A stretch of DNA of 64,000 bases from Streptomyces sp. NBC_00285 (GTDB taxonomy: Bacteria > Actinomycetota > Actinomycetes > Streptomycetales > Streptomycetaceae), in NCBI RefSeq assembly GCF_036174265.1, contig NZ_CP108055.1, positions 2,108,001 through 2,172,000 on the forward strand, in the 5' to 3' direction. Position 1 is the first letter of the stretch, and each line of letters opens with the position of its first letter. The notes beneath the pieces are model-generated. The model was not told the origin of the DNA. It searched no databases and worked only from the letters and a program-made list of their open reading frames with translations. Both the position numbers and the translations under genes were made by a program. This document shows, in pieces, positions 42,848 through 52,253 of the stretch.

Positions 42848-43345
42848 TCAAGCCGTGGCGGCGTACGTGCCTGCCGGCTTCTCCAGGACGATCATCGGTA
42901 CTCCGTCGGCACCCTTTGACGTGCCCACCGTCTGGTAGCCGACCCTGCGGTAGAGGCGGAGGTTGCCCTCGCTGCGGTGGCCGGTGAAGAGGCGGAAGCT
43001 GGTGGCGCCGCGCTCGTCCGCGAGGGCGGACTCGGCCGCCCTGAGGAGACGGGCACCGATTCCGTGGCCCTGGAGGCGGGGGTGGACGCAGAGTTTGCCG
43101 ATGGCGGCCGAGCCGTCCTCGGTGACATGGCCGCGGACCGAGCCGACCACCTCTTCGCCCAGGCGGGCCACGAACACGCAGTCCGAGACCACCTCCGCAC
43201 GGACCGAGTCGAGGCTCTGGACGAGCGGATCGATGCGGTAGTTGCCGTACAGCGCCGCCTCACTCTGGAAGCACAGGTACTGCAGCCTGAAGATCTGCTC
43301 CGCGTCCTGCACGGCCGCCGCAGAGATGGTCACGCTCATGCCCAT
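42848..43345 (-). CDS. GNAT-family N-acetyltransferase
   Basis: 165 aa. Acetyl-CoA loop HPRLQGHGIGARLLRAAE (Q/RxxGxG/A type), preceded by the beta strand IGKLCVH and followed by LRLYRRVGYQTVG. Start ATG 43345 has GGGAGG nine bases upstream; the ATG two codons later is an alternative. The substrate is unknown. It lies downstream of the sigma-like gene on the same strand. Confidence 0.88.
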   Translation of the reverse strand: MGMSVTISAAAVQDAEQIFRLQYLCFQSEAALYGNYRIDPLVQSLDSVRAEVVSDCVFVARLGEEVVGSVRGHVTEDGSAAIGKLCVHPRLQGHGIGARLLRAAESALADERGATSFRLFTGHRSEGNLRLYRRVGYQTVGTSKGADGVPMIVLEKPAGTYAATA

Positions 43346-43390
43346 GTGCGCACGCCTCCCGCTCACCTGATCGCCTGTTGTCCCCCACTC

Positions 43391-43897
43391 CTATCCCCGC
43401 GCACGGCGTGTCGCAACCTCCGGTGTGAGCATTCGGCGAAGACAACCCAGGCATCTGGAACGTTCCGGACCGAGACTGCCCTGTGAGATACCCAACTCGC
43501 CCGCGATCTCCCGGTAGGTGAGGTCTCTCGGGGAGAGCAGCGCGGCCATGAGGGAGGGGCACCGGCCGGGAAGTCGGCGCACCGCGTCGTGCAGCGCCCC
43601 GCGCCGGGCCGCGGCGAGGGTGAGCTGTTCGGGAGTGTGGTCGCCGTCAGCCGCGGGTTCGGTGCCGTACGGCCGTTCGAAGCGGGCGGTACGACGGCTG
43701 CGGCGGGACTCCGAGCGGACGGCGCGGCGGAGCCAGCCGGGCGGGTCGAGGGGCGGCCCCTGCGTCTCCAGTCGCTCCAGGAGGCGCAGCCAGACCGCCT
43801 GTTCCAGGTCGCCCGGTTCCGTACCGGTGGCATGTGCCTCGGCGGAGGCCTCGGCGGTGAGCAGCGGGCGCAGGGTCGTGACCAAGTCGTGCGTCAT
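43391..43897 (-). CDS. Sigma-70-like (ECF-type) protein, atypical
   Basis: 168 aa. A region-2-like helical part (DLEQAVWLRLLERLE, then WLRRAVRSESRR) and a region-4 helix-turn-helix (LTYREIAGELGISQGSLGPERSRCLGCLRRML) are recognisable. The polymerase-binding part is shorter than in classical ECF factors, and no anti-sigma gene is adjacent. It may be a sigma-like regulator rather than a full factor. Confidence 0.8.
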   Translation of the reverse strand: MTHDLVTTLRPLLTAEASAEAHATGTEPGDLEQAVWLRLLERLETQGPPLDPPGWLRRAVRSESRRSRRTARFERPYGTEPAADGDHTPEQLTLAAARRGALHDAVRRLPGRCPSLMAALLSPRDLTYREIAGELGISQGSLGPERSRCLGCLRRMLTPEVATRRARG

Positions 43898-43910
43898 ATG
43901 CGGTACGACA

Positions 43911-43944
43911 CGGCCGTCCGGGCTGCGGGTTGCCCGGACGGCCG
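43911..43944 (-). terminator. Terminator of glpQ
   Basis: Perfect 12-bp stem CGGCCGTCCGGG / CCCGGACGGCCG with a 10-nt loop, about 28 bp after the glpQ stop. Confidence 0.75.
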
Positions 43945-43971
43945 GAAGTCACCCCATCCGGGGCCGGTGGC

Positions 43972-45144
43972 TCAGCGGTTGACGAAGTCCGCGCGGGCGA
44001 GGACGCCGGTGTCGGCGTTGTCGGTGAAGACGCCGTCGATGCCGGTGGCGAAGTACCTCCCGAAGGCGCCGAAGGCGTCTCCGTAGGCGTCCGCGTCCGT
44101 GCCCCTGCGGTACTCCGCGGGCAGGAAGGGGTTCTCGTTGCGCATGGTGTAGGGGTGCAGGATCAGCCCGACCTTGTGCGCGTCGGCGACCAGGGTCGTC
44201 TCCTTGTCGAGGCTGCCGTCCGCCTTCTTGGTGATGACCAGGTCGAGCGTCGGACCGATGCCCTGGGCGTAACCGGCGATCTCCCTGAGGCCCTTGGGGG
44301 TGATCAGGTCGGCGACGGTGCGCGGGTCGCCCGTCGAGACGAAGTCCCAGGGGCGGGTGTTCGCGGCGGACAGGAGCACGACCAGGGGGTTGTCGACCAG
44401 CTTGTTCAGGCGCTGGATGCTGGTCGGCTCGAAGGACTGCAGGATGACCGGGGAGTTCCGCCTGTCCTTGCCGTGCTTGTGCAGGAGCTTGGCGACCCGC
44501 TCCTCCAGACCGAGGCCCAGCTTGCGGAAGTAGGTGGGGTGCTTGGTCTCGGGGTAGATCCAGACCTGCTTGCCGCGCTTGCGGGTCTGCTCGTCCTGCC
44601 ACTTCAGGACTTCCTCGAAGGTGGGGATCTCCCAGCGGCCGTTGTAGAGCGTGTTGTGCGGGCGGTTGGCCGGGATGCGCTCGATCGCGCGCAGCGTCTT
44701 GAGTTCGGCGAGCGTGAAGTCCTCGGTGAACCAGCCGGTGGTGGACACGCCGTCGAGGACCTTCGTGGCCTTGCGGCCGGCGAACTCGGGGTGGTCGGCG
44801 ACGTCCGTGGTGCCGCCGATCTCCGGCTCGTGACGGCAGACGAGGTGGCCGTCCCTGGTGGGGACGAGGTCGCCGGCCTCGACCACGTCGGCGCCCAGGT
44901 CCAGGGCGAGTTCGTAGGAGCCGAAGGTGTGCTCGGGGCGGTAGCCGCTGGCGCCCCGGTGACCGATGATCGTCGGCACGGGCAGGCTCTTCAGTCCGCC
45001 CTTCCCGGGTCCGGCGGATCCGGTCGGCCCGGCGGCTCTCGCCGTGCCGGACAGCCCGAGGACCGCTCCCCCGGCGCCGAGCACCGCGGCCCCGAGAAGC
45101 GCCCGCCGCCCGGTGCCACTCGTCTGCTCGTCCTGCGTTCCCAT
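43972..45144 (-). CDS. glpQ: Secreted glycerophosphodiester phosphodiesterase
   Basis: 390 aa. The Tat-type signal GRRALLGAAVLG with a hydrophobic stretch ends near ARAAG. The catalytic domain has HRGASGYRPEHT and HEPEIGGTTDV (substrate and Ca-binding motifs of GDPD/GlpQ) and KHPTYF. It releases glycerol-3-phosphate from deacylated phospholipids outside the cell. S. coelicolor glpQ1 is known to be PhoP dependent, and this gene has PHO-box-like repeats upstream. The usual EPD triad region reads EAGDLV here, slightly different from most homologues. Confidence 0.92.
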   Translation of the reverse strand: MGTQDEQTSGTGRRALLGAAVLGAGGAVLGLSGTARAAGPTGSAGPGKGGLKSLPVPTIIGHRGASGYRPEHTFGSYELALDLGADVVEAGDLVPTRDGHLVCRHEPEIGGTTDVADHPEFAGRKATKVLDGVSTTGWFTEDFTLAELKTLRAIERIPANRPHNTLYNGRWEIPTFEEVLKWQDEQTRKRGKQVWIYPETKHPTYFRKLGLGLEERVAKLLHKHGKDRRNSPVILQSFEPTSIQRLNKLVDNPLVVLLSAANTRPWDFVSTGDPRTVADLITPKGLREIAGYAQGIGPTLDLVITKKADGSLDKETTLVADAHKVGLILHPYTMRNENPFLPAEYRRGTDADAYGDAFGAFGRYFATGIDGVFTDNADTGVLARADFVNR

Positions 45145-45523
45145 GAGGACTCCTCCTGCCGTCGCCTCTTCAGTTCTTCAGTGCGCGCCGATCGTAGGTC
45201 CGTGTCCATGACGGAGGGGAGACCTGCGGCGGAACACGCGGGTGACGTGGGATGTCGCGTGGGAACAGATGTCTGACGACTCGTCGGCTTCATGGCGTAA
45301 GGCCGGGGTACGCGTAGGTCGGGGCGACGTCCGTCACATCGTTCCGCCCGGGTTTCCGGCACGCAACGAGGACCCTCCGCAGGTGAACGAGCGTCAACAA
45401 TGCGTAAGACCTCGGTGAACCCCGGGTGCTGGATGTGCACGATCCCCCGAGCCGCGAGTAATGTCCTCACCTGCACAGACTCATACAGTTTCCCTGGCCG
45501 TTCTCTTGACACCGGAGGGCTCG
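45145..45523. other. Divergent promoter region of glpQ and plsC-like gene
   Basis: About 380 bp without a gene. It contains the PHO-box-like repeats at 45382-45420 and the GGAGG of the acyltransferase gene at 45514. Small frames here lack support. Confidence 0.5.
45382..45420 (-). promoter_or_regulatory. PHO-box-like PhoP site of glpQ
   Basis: On the minus strand GTTCACC (45420-45414), GTCTTAC (45410-45404), GTTGACG (45398-45392) and GTTCACC (45388-45382) repeat at 10-12 nt intervals. This fits the 11-nt direct-repeat units of Streptomyces PHO boxes with a GTTCACC core. Confidence 0.6.
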
Positions 45524-46195
45524 TTGTCCCGCTTCGTGCTCATCAAGGCAGTGCTCGGACCGATCATGCGCCTGATGTTCCGCCCCCAGGTGGAGGGCGT
45601 GGAGCACATCCCGGGTGACGGTCCGGTGATCCTGGCCGGCAACCACCTGACCTTCATCGACTCGATGATCCTTCCGCTGGTGTGCGACCGGCAGGTGTTC
45701 TTCATCGGCAAGGACGAGTACGTCACCGGCAAGAGCCTCAAGGGCCGGCTGATGGCGTGGTTCTTCACCGGCGTCGGCATGATCCCCGTCGACCGTGACG
45801 GCGGACGCGGCGGTGTCGCCGCACTGATGACCGGGCGGCGTGTCCTCGAGGAGGGCAAGGTCTTCGGGATCTACCCCGAGGGAACCCGGTCGCCCGACGG
45901 CCGGCTGTACCGGGGACGGACCGGGATCGCCCGGCTCACGCTGATGACGGGGGCGCCGGTGGTCCCCTTCGCCATGATCGGGACGGACAAGCTGCAGCCG
46001 GGGGGTGCGGGGATGCCCCGCCCCGGGCGGGTCACCGTGCGGTTCGGCGAGGCGATGGAGTTCTCCCGGTACGACGGGATGGGCCGGGACCGCTATGTCC
46101 TGCGCGCGGTGACGGACTCCGTGATGACGGAGGTCATGCGGCTGTCCGGGCAGGAGTACGTGGACATGTACGCCACCAAGGCGAAGGCCGCGTAA
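45524..46195 (+). CDS. 1-acyl-glycerol-3-phosphate acyltransferase (PlsC family)
   Basis: 223 aa. Catalytic NHLTFID (His41, Asp46, HX4D) and YPEGTRSPDGR are present. It makes phosphatidic acid or a related lysolipid acylation product at the membrane. I choose the rare TTG start at 45524 because GGAGG lies six bases before it and the protein then begins MSRFVLIKAVLGP, as in the family. The extra 21 residues of the longer frame are not supported. It is divergent from glpQ, linking two glycerolipid functions. Confidence 0.9.
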   Translation: MSRFVLIKAVLGPIMRLMFRPQVEGVEHIPGDGPVILAGNHLTFIDSMILPLVCDRQVFFIGKDEYVTGKSLKGRLMAWFFTGVGMIPVDRDGGRGGVAALMTGRRVLEEGKVFGIYPEGTRSPDGRLYRGRTGIARLTLMTGAPVVPFAMIGTDKLQPGGAGMPRPGRVTVRFGEAMEFSRYDGMGRDRYVLRAVTDSVMTEVMRLSGQEYVDMYATKAKAA

Positions 46196-46221
46196 CGGTC
46201 CGTCGTGGGACGGGGTCCCGG

Positions 46222-46274
46222 GGCTGGTCGCGCCCACGCGGCGGAGCCGCGCAGTGACACAGCCCCGCGCCCCT
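46222..46274 (+). repeat. Dispersed repeat, long form (GCCCACGCGGCGGAGCCGC)
   Basis: It starts GGCTGGTCGCG like the short form but continues with CCCACGCGGCGGAGCCGC and ends CCCCGCGCCCCT. It matches 49540-49592 closely and lies 27 bp after the acyltransferase stop. Confidence 0.6.
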
Positions 46275-46278
46275 CTGA

Positions 46279-46314
46279 AGGACCTCTAAAGGACCTCTCA
46301 AGGACCTCTAAAGG
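46279..46314. repeat. 11-bp tandem repeat across the MFS stop codon
   Basis: AGGACCTCTAA, AGGACCTCTCA, AGGACCTCTAA, then AGG. The third unit contains the stop codon of the efflux gene (46308-46310). Confidence 0.8.
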
Positions 46315-47831
46315 CGGCTTTCCAGCCGTTGGTTCCTCAGCATGAACCAGGCCGCCACTGCCGTCGCCAGCAGGACCACCGCTCCCGCGCCTGCCGCGAT
46401 GGCGAGGCCGTCCACAAAGGCCTCCCGGGCCGAGGACAGCAGTTCCTGAGCCGTGGGCGACGGCATTGCGGATGCCGCCTCCACCGCGCCGCCCAGTGAC
46501 TCGTGCGCCCCTGCCGGGGTCCCGGCCGGGGCCGCGAAGCCCCGGTAGACACCCGTCACGATCGAGCCCAGTACGGCGATGCCGAGGGCCGCGCCCAGCT
46601 CGTACGCCGTCTCCGAGACCGCCGACGCCGCACCCGCCTGTTCCTTCGGGACGCTCGACAGGATGACGTCCGCGGTCACCGTGAACGAGAAGCCGGCGCC
46701 CACGCCCACCATCAGCAGGGCGGTGCCCAGCATCGGGTAGCCCGTGGACTGGTCGAGCAGGGTCAGGGATGCCAGGGCCAGGCCGATGGCGGCGAGACCT
46801 CCGGCAACCACCGCGCGTACCGAGTAGCGGCGGGCGAGCGTGCCCGCGAGCAGGCCCGCCGCCACCGCGCCCACCGCCGCCGGGAGTTCGGCCAGACCAG
46901 CCTCCAACGGGCCTCTGCTCTGCACGAGTTGCAGGTACTGGGAGAGGAAGAAGACCAGGCCCGACAGGCCGAGGATGGTCAGGAGGTCGGCCAGGACGGC
47001 GCCGCTGAAGCCGCGGTTGCGGAAGAGGCGCATGTCCAGGAGGGGTGCCGGCAGGGTGAGTTGGCGGCGGACGAAGGCGTACAGAGCCGTCGCGCCCAGG
47101 GCGCCCGCGGCGAGCGGCTCCCAGGTGACGCCGTGTGCGGCGAACTCCTTGACGGCGTAGACCACCGCGATCACGCCCACCAGCGACAGCACGACACTGC
47201 TCAGGTCCCAGGGTCCCGGGTTCGGGTTGCGGGACTCGGGGAGCAGCTTGATGCCGACGAGGACGAGGACCGCCATCACCGGCAGGTTGATCAGGAAGAC
47301 CGAACCCCACCAGAAGTGTTCGAGGAGGAACCCGCCGACGATGGGACCGACCGCCGTACCGGCGGAGGCGGTCGCGCCCCAGATGCCGACGGCGAGGCTG
47401 CGTTCGCGCGGGTCGTGGAAGAGGTTGCGGATCAGGGCCAGCGTGGCGGGCATGAGGGTCGCGCCGGCGACGCCGAGCAACGCTCGCGCCAGGATCATCA
47501 ACTCCGGTGTCGTCGCATAGGCGTTGAGCACGGAGATCGCGCCGAACGCCGTCGCGCCGACGAGCAGGATCCGCTTGCGGCCGATGCGGTCGCCGAGACT
47601 GCCCATCGACACCAGCAGGCCCGCGATGACGAACGAGTAGACGTCACCGATCCACAGGAGCTGGGTGCCGGTCGGCCTGAGGTCCTCACTGATGTACGGG
47701 GTCGCGAGGCCGAGGACGGTCGCGTCGACGGCCACCAGCAGCACGGCGAGCACCAGGACGGACAGCGCGAGCCACCGGCCGGGACGCTGCACCGCCTCGG
47801 TCGTGGCCGCCGACTGCAGGGTGCTGGTCAT
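46308..47831 (-). CDS. DHA2-family (14-TMS) drug efflux transporter
   Basis: 507 aa from ATG 47831, which overlaps the TetR stop by 4 bp (ATGA). The MFS loop motif GSLGDRIGRKRIL lies between helices 2 and 3, and WIGDVYSF and GVAGATLMPATLALI are typical of the QacA/LfrA proton-antiport group. Fourteen helices are predicted. It probably exports cationic or antiseptic-like compounds, controlled by its TetR partner. The substrate is unknown. The stop codon sits in a short tandem repeat. Confidence 0.93.
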   Translation of the reverse strand: MTSTLQSAATTEAVQRPGRWLALSVLVLAVLLVAVDATVLGLATPYISEDLRPTGTQLLWIGDVYSFVIAGLLVSMGSLGDRIGRKRILLVGATAFGAISVLNAYATTPELMILARALLGVAGATLMPATLALIRNLFHDPRERSLAVGIWGATASAGTAVGPIVGGFLLEHFWWGSVFLINLPVMAVLVLVGIKLLPESRNPNPGPWDLSSVVLSLVGVIAVVYAVKEFAAHGVTWEPLAAGALGATALYAFVRRQLTLPAPLLDMRLFRNRGFSGAVLADLLTILGLSGLVFFLSQYLQLVQSRGPLEAGLAELPAAVGAVAAGLLAGTLARRYSVRAVVAGGLAAIGLALASLTLLDQSTGYPMLGTALLMVGVGAGFSFTVTADVILSSVPKEQAGAASAVSETAYELGAALGIAVLGSIVTGVYRGFAAPAGTPAGAHESLGGAVEAASAMPSPTAQELLSSAREAFVDGLAIAAGAGAVVLLATAVAAWFMLRNQRLESRL

Positions 47832-48379
47832 GATTCCTCTCTCCGTAGTGCTCCGCCGAGCAGCAGCTCGACGGTCATGTGATGGAAGTCCTTGGGGGCG
47901 CCCTTGCCGCTCTGGAGCATCCAGACAGCGGAGGCGAGCAGGCCGAACAGTGCCTCGGTGAGCCAGGCGGGCGTGAGGTCGATGCGGAACTCGCCGTTGT
48001 CCTGACCGCGCCGGAACAGTGCGGAGATGCGGGCGTCGATCCGGCCCCAGCCCTCGTTCTGCTCCTCGCCCTCGAACAGCTGGTTCTCCGTGTACAGGAA
48101 GGCGAGGAGTCCGGCCGCGGGCTCGGCCGCACGGACCAGACGCCGTACGGCGTCGCCCGCCGGCCCCTCGTCCAGGCGGGCGGAGTCGAGCGCGGCCTCG
48201 CACTCATCGATACCGAGCGCCTCCAGCGCCCGTACGAGAGCGTCGCGTCCGGCGAAGTGCCTGTGCAGGGTGGCGCGGCTGATCCCGGCGGACCTGGCGA
48301 CCTCGTCCATGGTCGCGGTGGATCGGCGGGTCAGCAGGGCGGCGGCACTGCGCAGCACGTGGTCACGATCGACAGCCAT
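47828..48379 (-). CDS. TetR-family repressor of the efflux gene
   Basis: 183 aa. The N-terminal helix-turn-helix (ATMDEVARSAGISRATLHRHF) is standard TetR, and the C-terminal ligand domain is divergent. ATG 48379 starts MAVDRDH; nine more residues upstream are possible, but they would run into the operator. A palindrome lies 19 bp upstream. It is first in a bicistronic operon with the transporter. Confidence 0.92.
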   Translation of the reverse strand: MAVDRDHVLRSAAALLTRRSTATMDEVARSAGISRATLHRHFAGRDALVRALEALGIDECEAALDSARLDEGPAGDAVRRLVRAAEPAAGLLAFLYTENQLFEGEEQNEGWGRIDARISALFRRGQDNGEFRIDLTPAWLTEALFGLLASAVWMLQSGKGAPKDFHHMTVELLLGGALRREES

Positions 48380-48397
48380 GAGACAACGATAACCCAT

Positions 48398-48417
48398 ATG
48401 AGACATTGATGTCTCAT
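48398..48417. promoter_or_regulatory. TetR operator palindrome
   Basis: ATGAGACAT - TG - ATGTCTCAT, perfect 9-bp arms. Half-sites recur at ATGAGACA over the TetR start (48378-48385) and GTCTCAT (48431-48437). Typical of autoregulated TetR genes. Confidence 0.75.
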
Positions 48418-48461
48418 GCTGGGCGCACGCGTCTCATTGTCGACGGTCGTCGGGGCTTTCG

Positions 48462-49433
48462 TCAGTGCCAGGGCAGCTGACCGCGCCGCCCCCAGTACGC
48501 CTGCGGCTCCTCCGCCAGTCCGGCGAGCCTGGCCAGCTGATCGTCGTCCAGGTCCACGACGGCCGCGTGCAGGTTGGAGGCGAGCTGGCCCGCGGTGGCG
48601 GCTCCGGAGAGGACGACTCCGGCCCACGGCTGCCGGAGGACCAGCGCGAGGGCCACGGCGTCACACCCCAGGGATGTCTCCTGCGCCACGGCCTTCAGGG
48701 CACCCGGCGCGTGCGGCCCGGCGAGCCTGCCGTTGGCCATGCCCTCCTTGACGATCACCGTGAGCCCGGCGTCATGGGCCTCGGCGAGGGCGGGGGCGGC
48801 CGAGGTCTCCAGGGCGTTGTACGTCGACTGGACGGTACGGAAGAGGGGTTCACCGTCGACCGTCACGGCGAGCGCGGTGCGGATCGCGTCGGCCTGGGCG
48901 GGGCCGCTGGTCGAGAAGCCGATGGTGGTGCCCTGGGCGGCCGCTTCCGCGAGCCTCGCGTGGAGTTCCTTGTCGGTGAGGGCCGGGCTGTCCGGGGTCA
49001 CCGAGTGGATCTGGTAGAGGTCGAGACGGTCGCCGAGCAGTTCGGCGGTCTCGGCGCGCTGACGGTCGTACGTCCCGACGCCGTGGTCCTTGACCTCGTG
49101 GCGCTCGGCGTCGGTCGTCCAGTCGGCGGTGTACGTGTAGCCCCACTTGCTGCCGATGACCACGTCGTCGACGCCGGGGTTCCTGGTGAGCCAGTCCGCG
49201 AGGAACTCCTCGGAGCGGCCGTAGGAGCGGGCCACGTCGAAGTAGCGGACGCCCTGGAAGTAGGCGGCGTCGAGGAGTTCGTGGGTGCGGGCGCGGAGCG
49301 CTTCCACACTGCGGTTCGCTCCGAGGTCCTCGTCCCGGCCGAGGTTGATGTAGCCGGGGCGGGCGATCGCCGCGAGGCCCAGTCCGAGGTGGCAGGTGGG
49401 GGTCGTTGCTGTAGCCAGTCGGGCGAAGGGCAT
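48462..49433 (-). CDS. Aldo/keto reductase
   Basis: 323 aa. The family Tyr/Asp region (FDVARSYGRSEEFLADWL), the Lys in VIGSKWGY and the His in LYQIHSV give the tetrad Asp-Tyr-Lys-His of NAD(P)H-dependent AKRs. The start is ATG 49433 with GGAACC upstream. The substrate is unknown. It is separated from the TetR gene by the operator region and shares its strand. Confidence 0.9.
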   Translation of the reverse strand: MPFARLATATTPTCHLGLGLAAIARPGYINLGRDEDLGANRSVEALRARTHELLDAAYFQGVRYFDVARSYGRSEEFLADWLTRNPGVDDVVIGSKWGYTYTADWTTDAERHEVKDHGVGTYDRQRAETAELLGDRLDLYQIHSVTPDSPALTDKELHARLAEAAAQGTTIGFSTSGPAQADAIRTALAVTVDGEPLFRTVQSTYNALETSAAPALAEAHDAGLTVIVKEGMANGRLAGPHAPGALKAVAQETSLGCDAVALALVLRQPWAGVVLSGAATAGQLASNLHAAVVDLDDDQLARLAGLAEEPQAYWGRRGQLPWH

Positions 49434-49539
49434 CGCAGGTTCCGTTCGGTCGGTCCGGTGACGGTTCCCGACCAACGTACCCGCGATGACCTTCGACGAC
49501 TGAGCCGTGCGCCCAGGAGCTCGGTTCGTGCGGTGGCGT

Positions 49540-49590
49540 GGCTTGTCGTGCCCACGCGGCGGAGCCGCAGATCGATACGGCCCCGCGCCC

Positions 49591-49592
<2 letters not shown>
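49540..49592 (-). repeat. Dispersed repeat, long form, abutting argH
   Basis: Related to 46222-46274 (core CCCACGCGGCGGAGCCGCA, end CCCCGCGCCCCT). Its last bases form part of the argH stop codon at 49591-49593. Confidence 0.6.
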
Positions 49593-51045
<1,453 letters not shown>

Positions 51046-51063
51046 TCACCGCTGCACTCAACC

Positions 51064-51097
51064 TTATGCATGATTATGCAGAGTCATGCATGATTCG
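51064..51097 (-). promoter_or_regulatory. ARG boxes upstream of argH
   Basis: TTATGCATGATTATGCA and TCATGCATGATTC carry repeated TGCAT half-sites at ArgR spacing, 31-64 bp before the GTG. This fits Streptomyces ARG boxes, with argR in this same window. Confidence 0.7.
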
Positions 51098-51230
51098 TCA
51101 ATCCAGACAGGGGCGGCGGAGAATTTGAAGTCTCTTTGAACATCGGAAACCGCTTGCCCGTATTCCACGCCGAACGCAGGCGCCGCGTTTGTAAACGAAG
51201 ACCACTCCCGACCCCGAGCGAGGCATCCGC

Positions 51231-52109
51231 ATGTCCAGGGCTCTTCCGAAGTACAACCAGCGCCGCGTGGCGATCATCGGCGGCGCCGCCGCCGTGGCAC
51301 TGACCGGGGCCATCGTGGCCGGTACCGCCCTCGCCGGGGAGACCCCCAAGAGCAGCAGCACCACCGCCCGCACCCTCGCCGCCGCCGGCACGATCTCGTG
51401 CCCGGACGTGGCCTCGAAGCTGCCCGCGATCCCCGCCACCGCCCAGGCGGAGGTCACCCGCAACCTGACGCTGCTGAACACGCAGATCGCCGAGGCCAAC
51501 AAGCGGCTCGTCGACACCGTCGGCCAGGGCGGCCCGAACTTCGTCAACAACGCCATCCTCGGCCCGCTGAAGGACAAGCGCGTCGCCACGGTCAACCGCA
51601 TCGCCACGGCGATCGGCCGTACGGCGGCCAAGCCGACCGGCCTGGACGCGCTCGCGCCCTGCACGCTGAACGGCGCGGGCGCGGCCGCCAACACCGGCAA
51701 CGCGGGCGGCAACGCCAACACAGGCAACGGGAACGCCAACGCGGGCAACGGCAACGCCAACGCCAACGCCGGAGGCAATGCCAACGCCAACGCCGGGGGC
51801 AACGCTGCGACCGCCGCCGGCACGATCTCGTGCCCGGACGTGGCCTCGAAGCTGCCCGCGATCCCCGCCACCGCCCAGGCGGAGGTCACCCGCAACCTGA
51901 CGCTGCTGAACACGCAGATCGCCGAGGCCAACAAGCGGCTCGTCGACACCGTCGGCCAGGGCGGCGCCAACTTCGTCAACAACGCCATCCTCGGCCCGCT
52001 GGCCGACAAGCGGAAGTCGACCATCGACCGCATCGCCATCTCCATCGGCCGCACCGCCGCCAAGCCGCAGGGCCTCGACTCCCTGGCCGCCTGCACGCTC
52101 ACCAAGTGA
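51231..52109 (+). CDS. Secreted protein with two near-identical repeats
   Basis: 292 aa. Signal peptide at residues 1-36 (basic QRR, hydrophobic core, ALAGE). Two ~95-residue units at ~51-145 and ~195-289 each run from GTISCPDV to the CTL near the end, so each holds two Cys that may form a disulfide. They are joined by an Asn/Gly/Ala-rich linker. The DNA of both units is identical over 155 bp. The family is known to me only as Streptomyces hypothetical secreted proteins. No enzyme motif. Start ATG 51231 with GCGAGG upstream. Confidence 0.85.
   Translation: MSRALPKYNQRRVAIIGGAAAVALTGAIVAGTALAGETPKSSSTTARTLAAAGTISCPDVASKLPAIPATAQAEVTRNLTLLNTQIAEANKRLVDTVGQGGPNFVNNAILGPLKDKRVATVNRIATAIGRTAAKPTGLDALAPCTLNGAGAAANTGNAGGNANTGNGNANAGNGNANANAGGNANANAGGNAATAAGTISCPDVASKLPAIPATAQAEVTRNLTLLNTQIAEANKRLVDTVGQGGANFVNNAILGPLADKRKSTIDRIAISIGRTAAKPQGLDSLAACTLTK
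51379..51965 (+). repeat. In-frame 155-bp perfect direct repeat within the secreted-protein gene
   Basis: 51379-51533 and 51811-51965 are identical, offset by 432 bp (144 codons). The identity includes third positions, so the duplication or conversion is recent. Confidence 0.9.
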
Positions 52110-52201
52110 CGTGACAGGCGCTGTGGCCGCCCCGTGTGAGCGCCGGCCGGGGCGGCCACGGGCGTCTGCCTGAGCTTCACTCAGGCGGACGCCCGAATTC
52201 C

Positions 52202-52253
52202 TTAGACATGCGAAAGGCTTGCACCCATAATCGTTAGACATGGGAAAGACTTA
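52202..52253 (+). promoter_or_regulatory. Direct repeat and possible leaderless promoter
   Basis: TTAGACATGCGAAAGGCTT (52202) is repeated as TTAGACATGGGAAAGACTT (52234) with two mismatches; the second copy covers the ATG of the PNPOx-like gene. CATAAT lies 8 nt before that ATG and TTAGAC 18 nt before CATAAT, so a leaderless transcript is possible. Confidence 0.4.
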
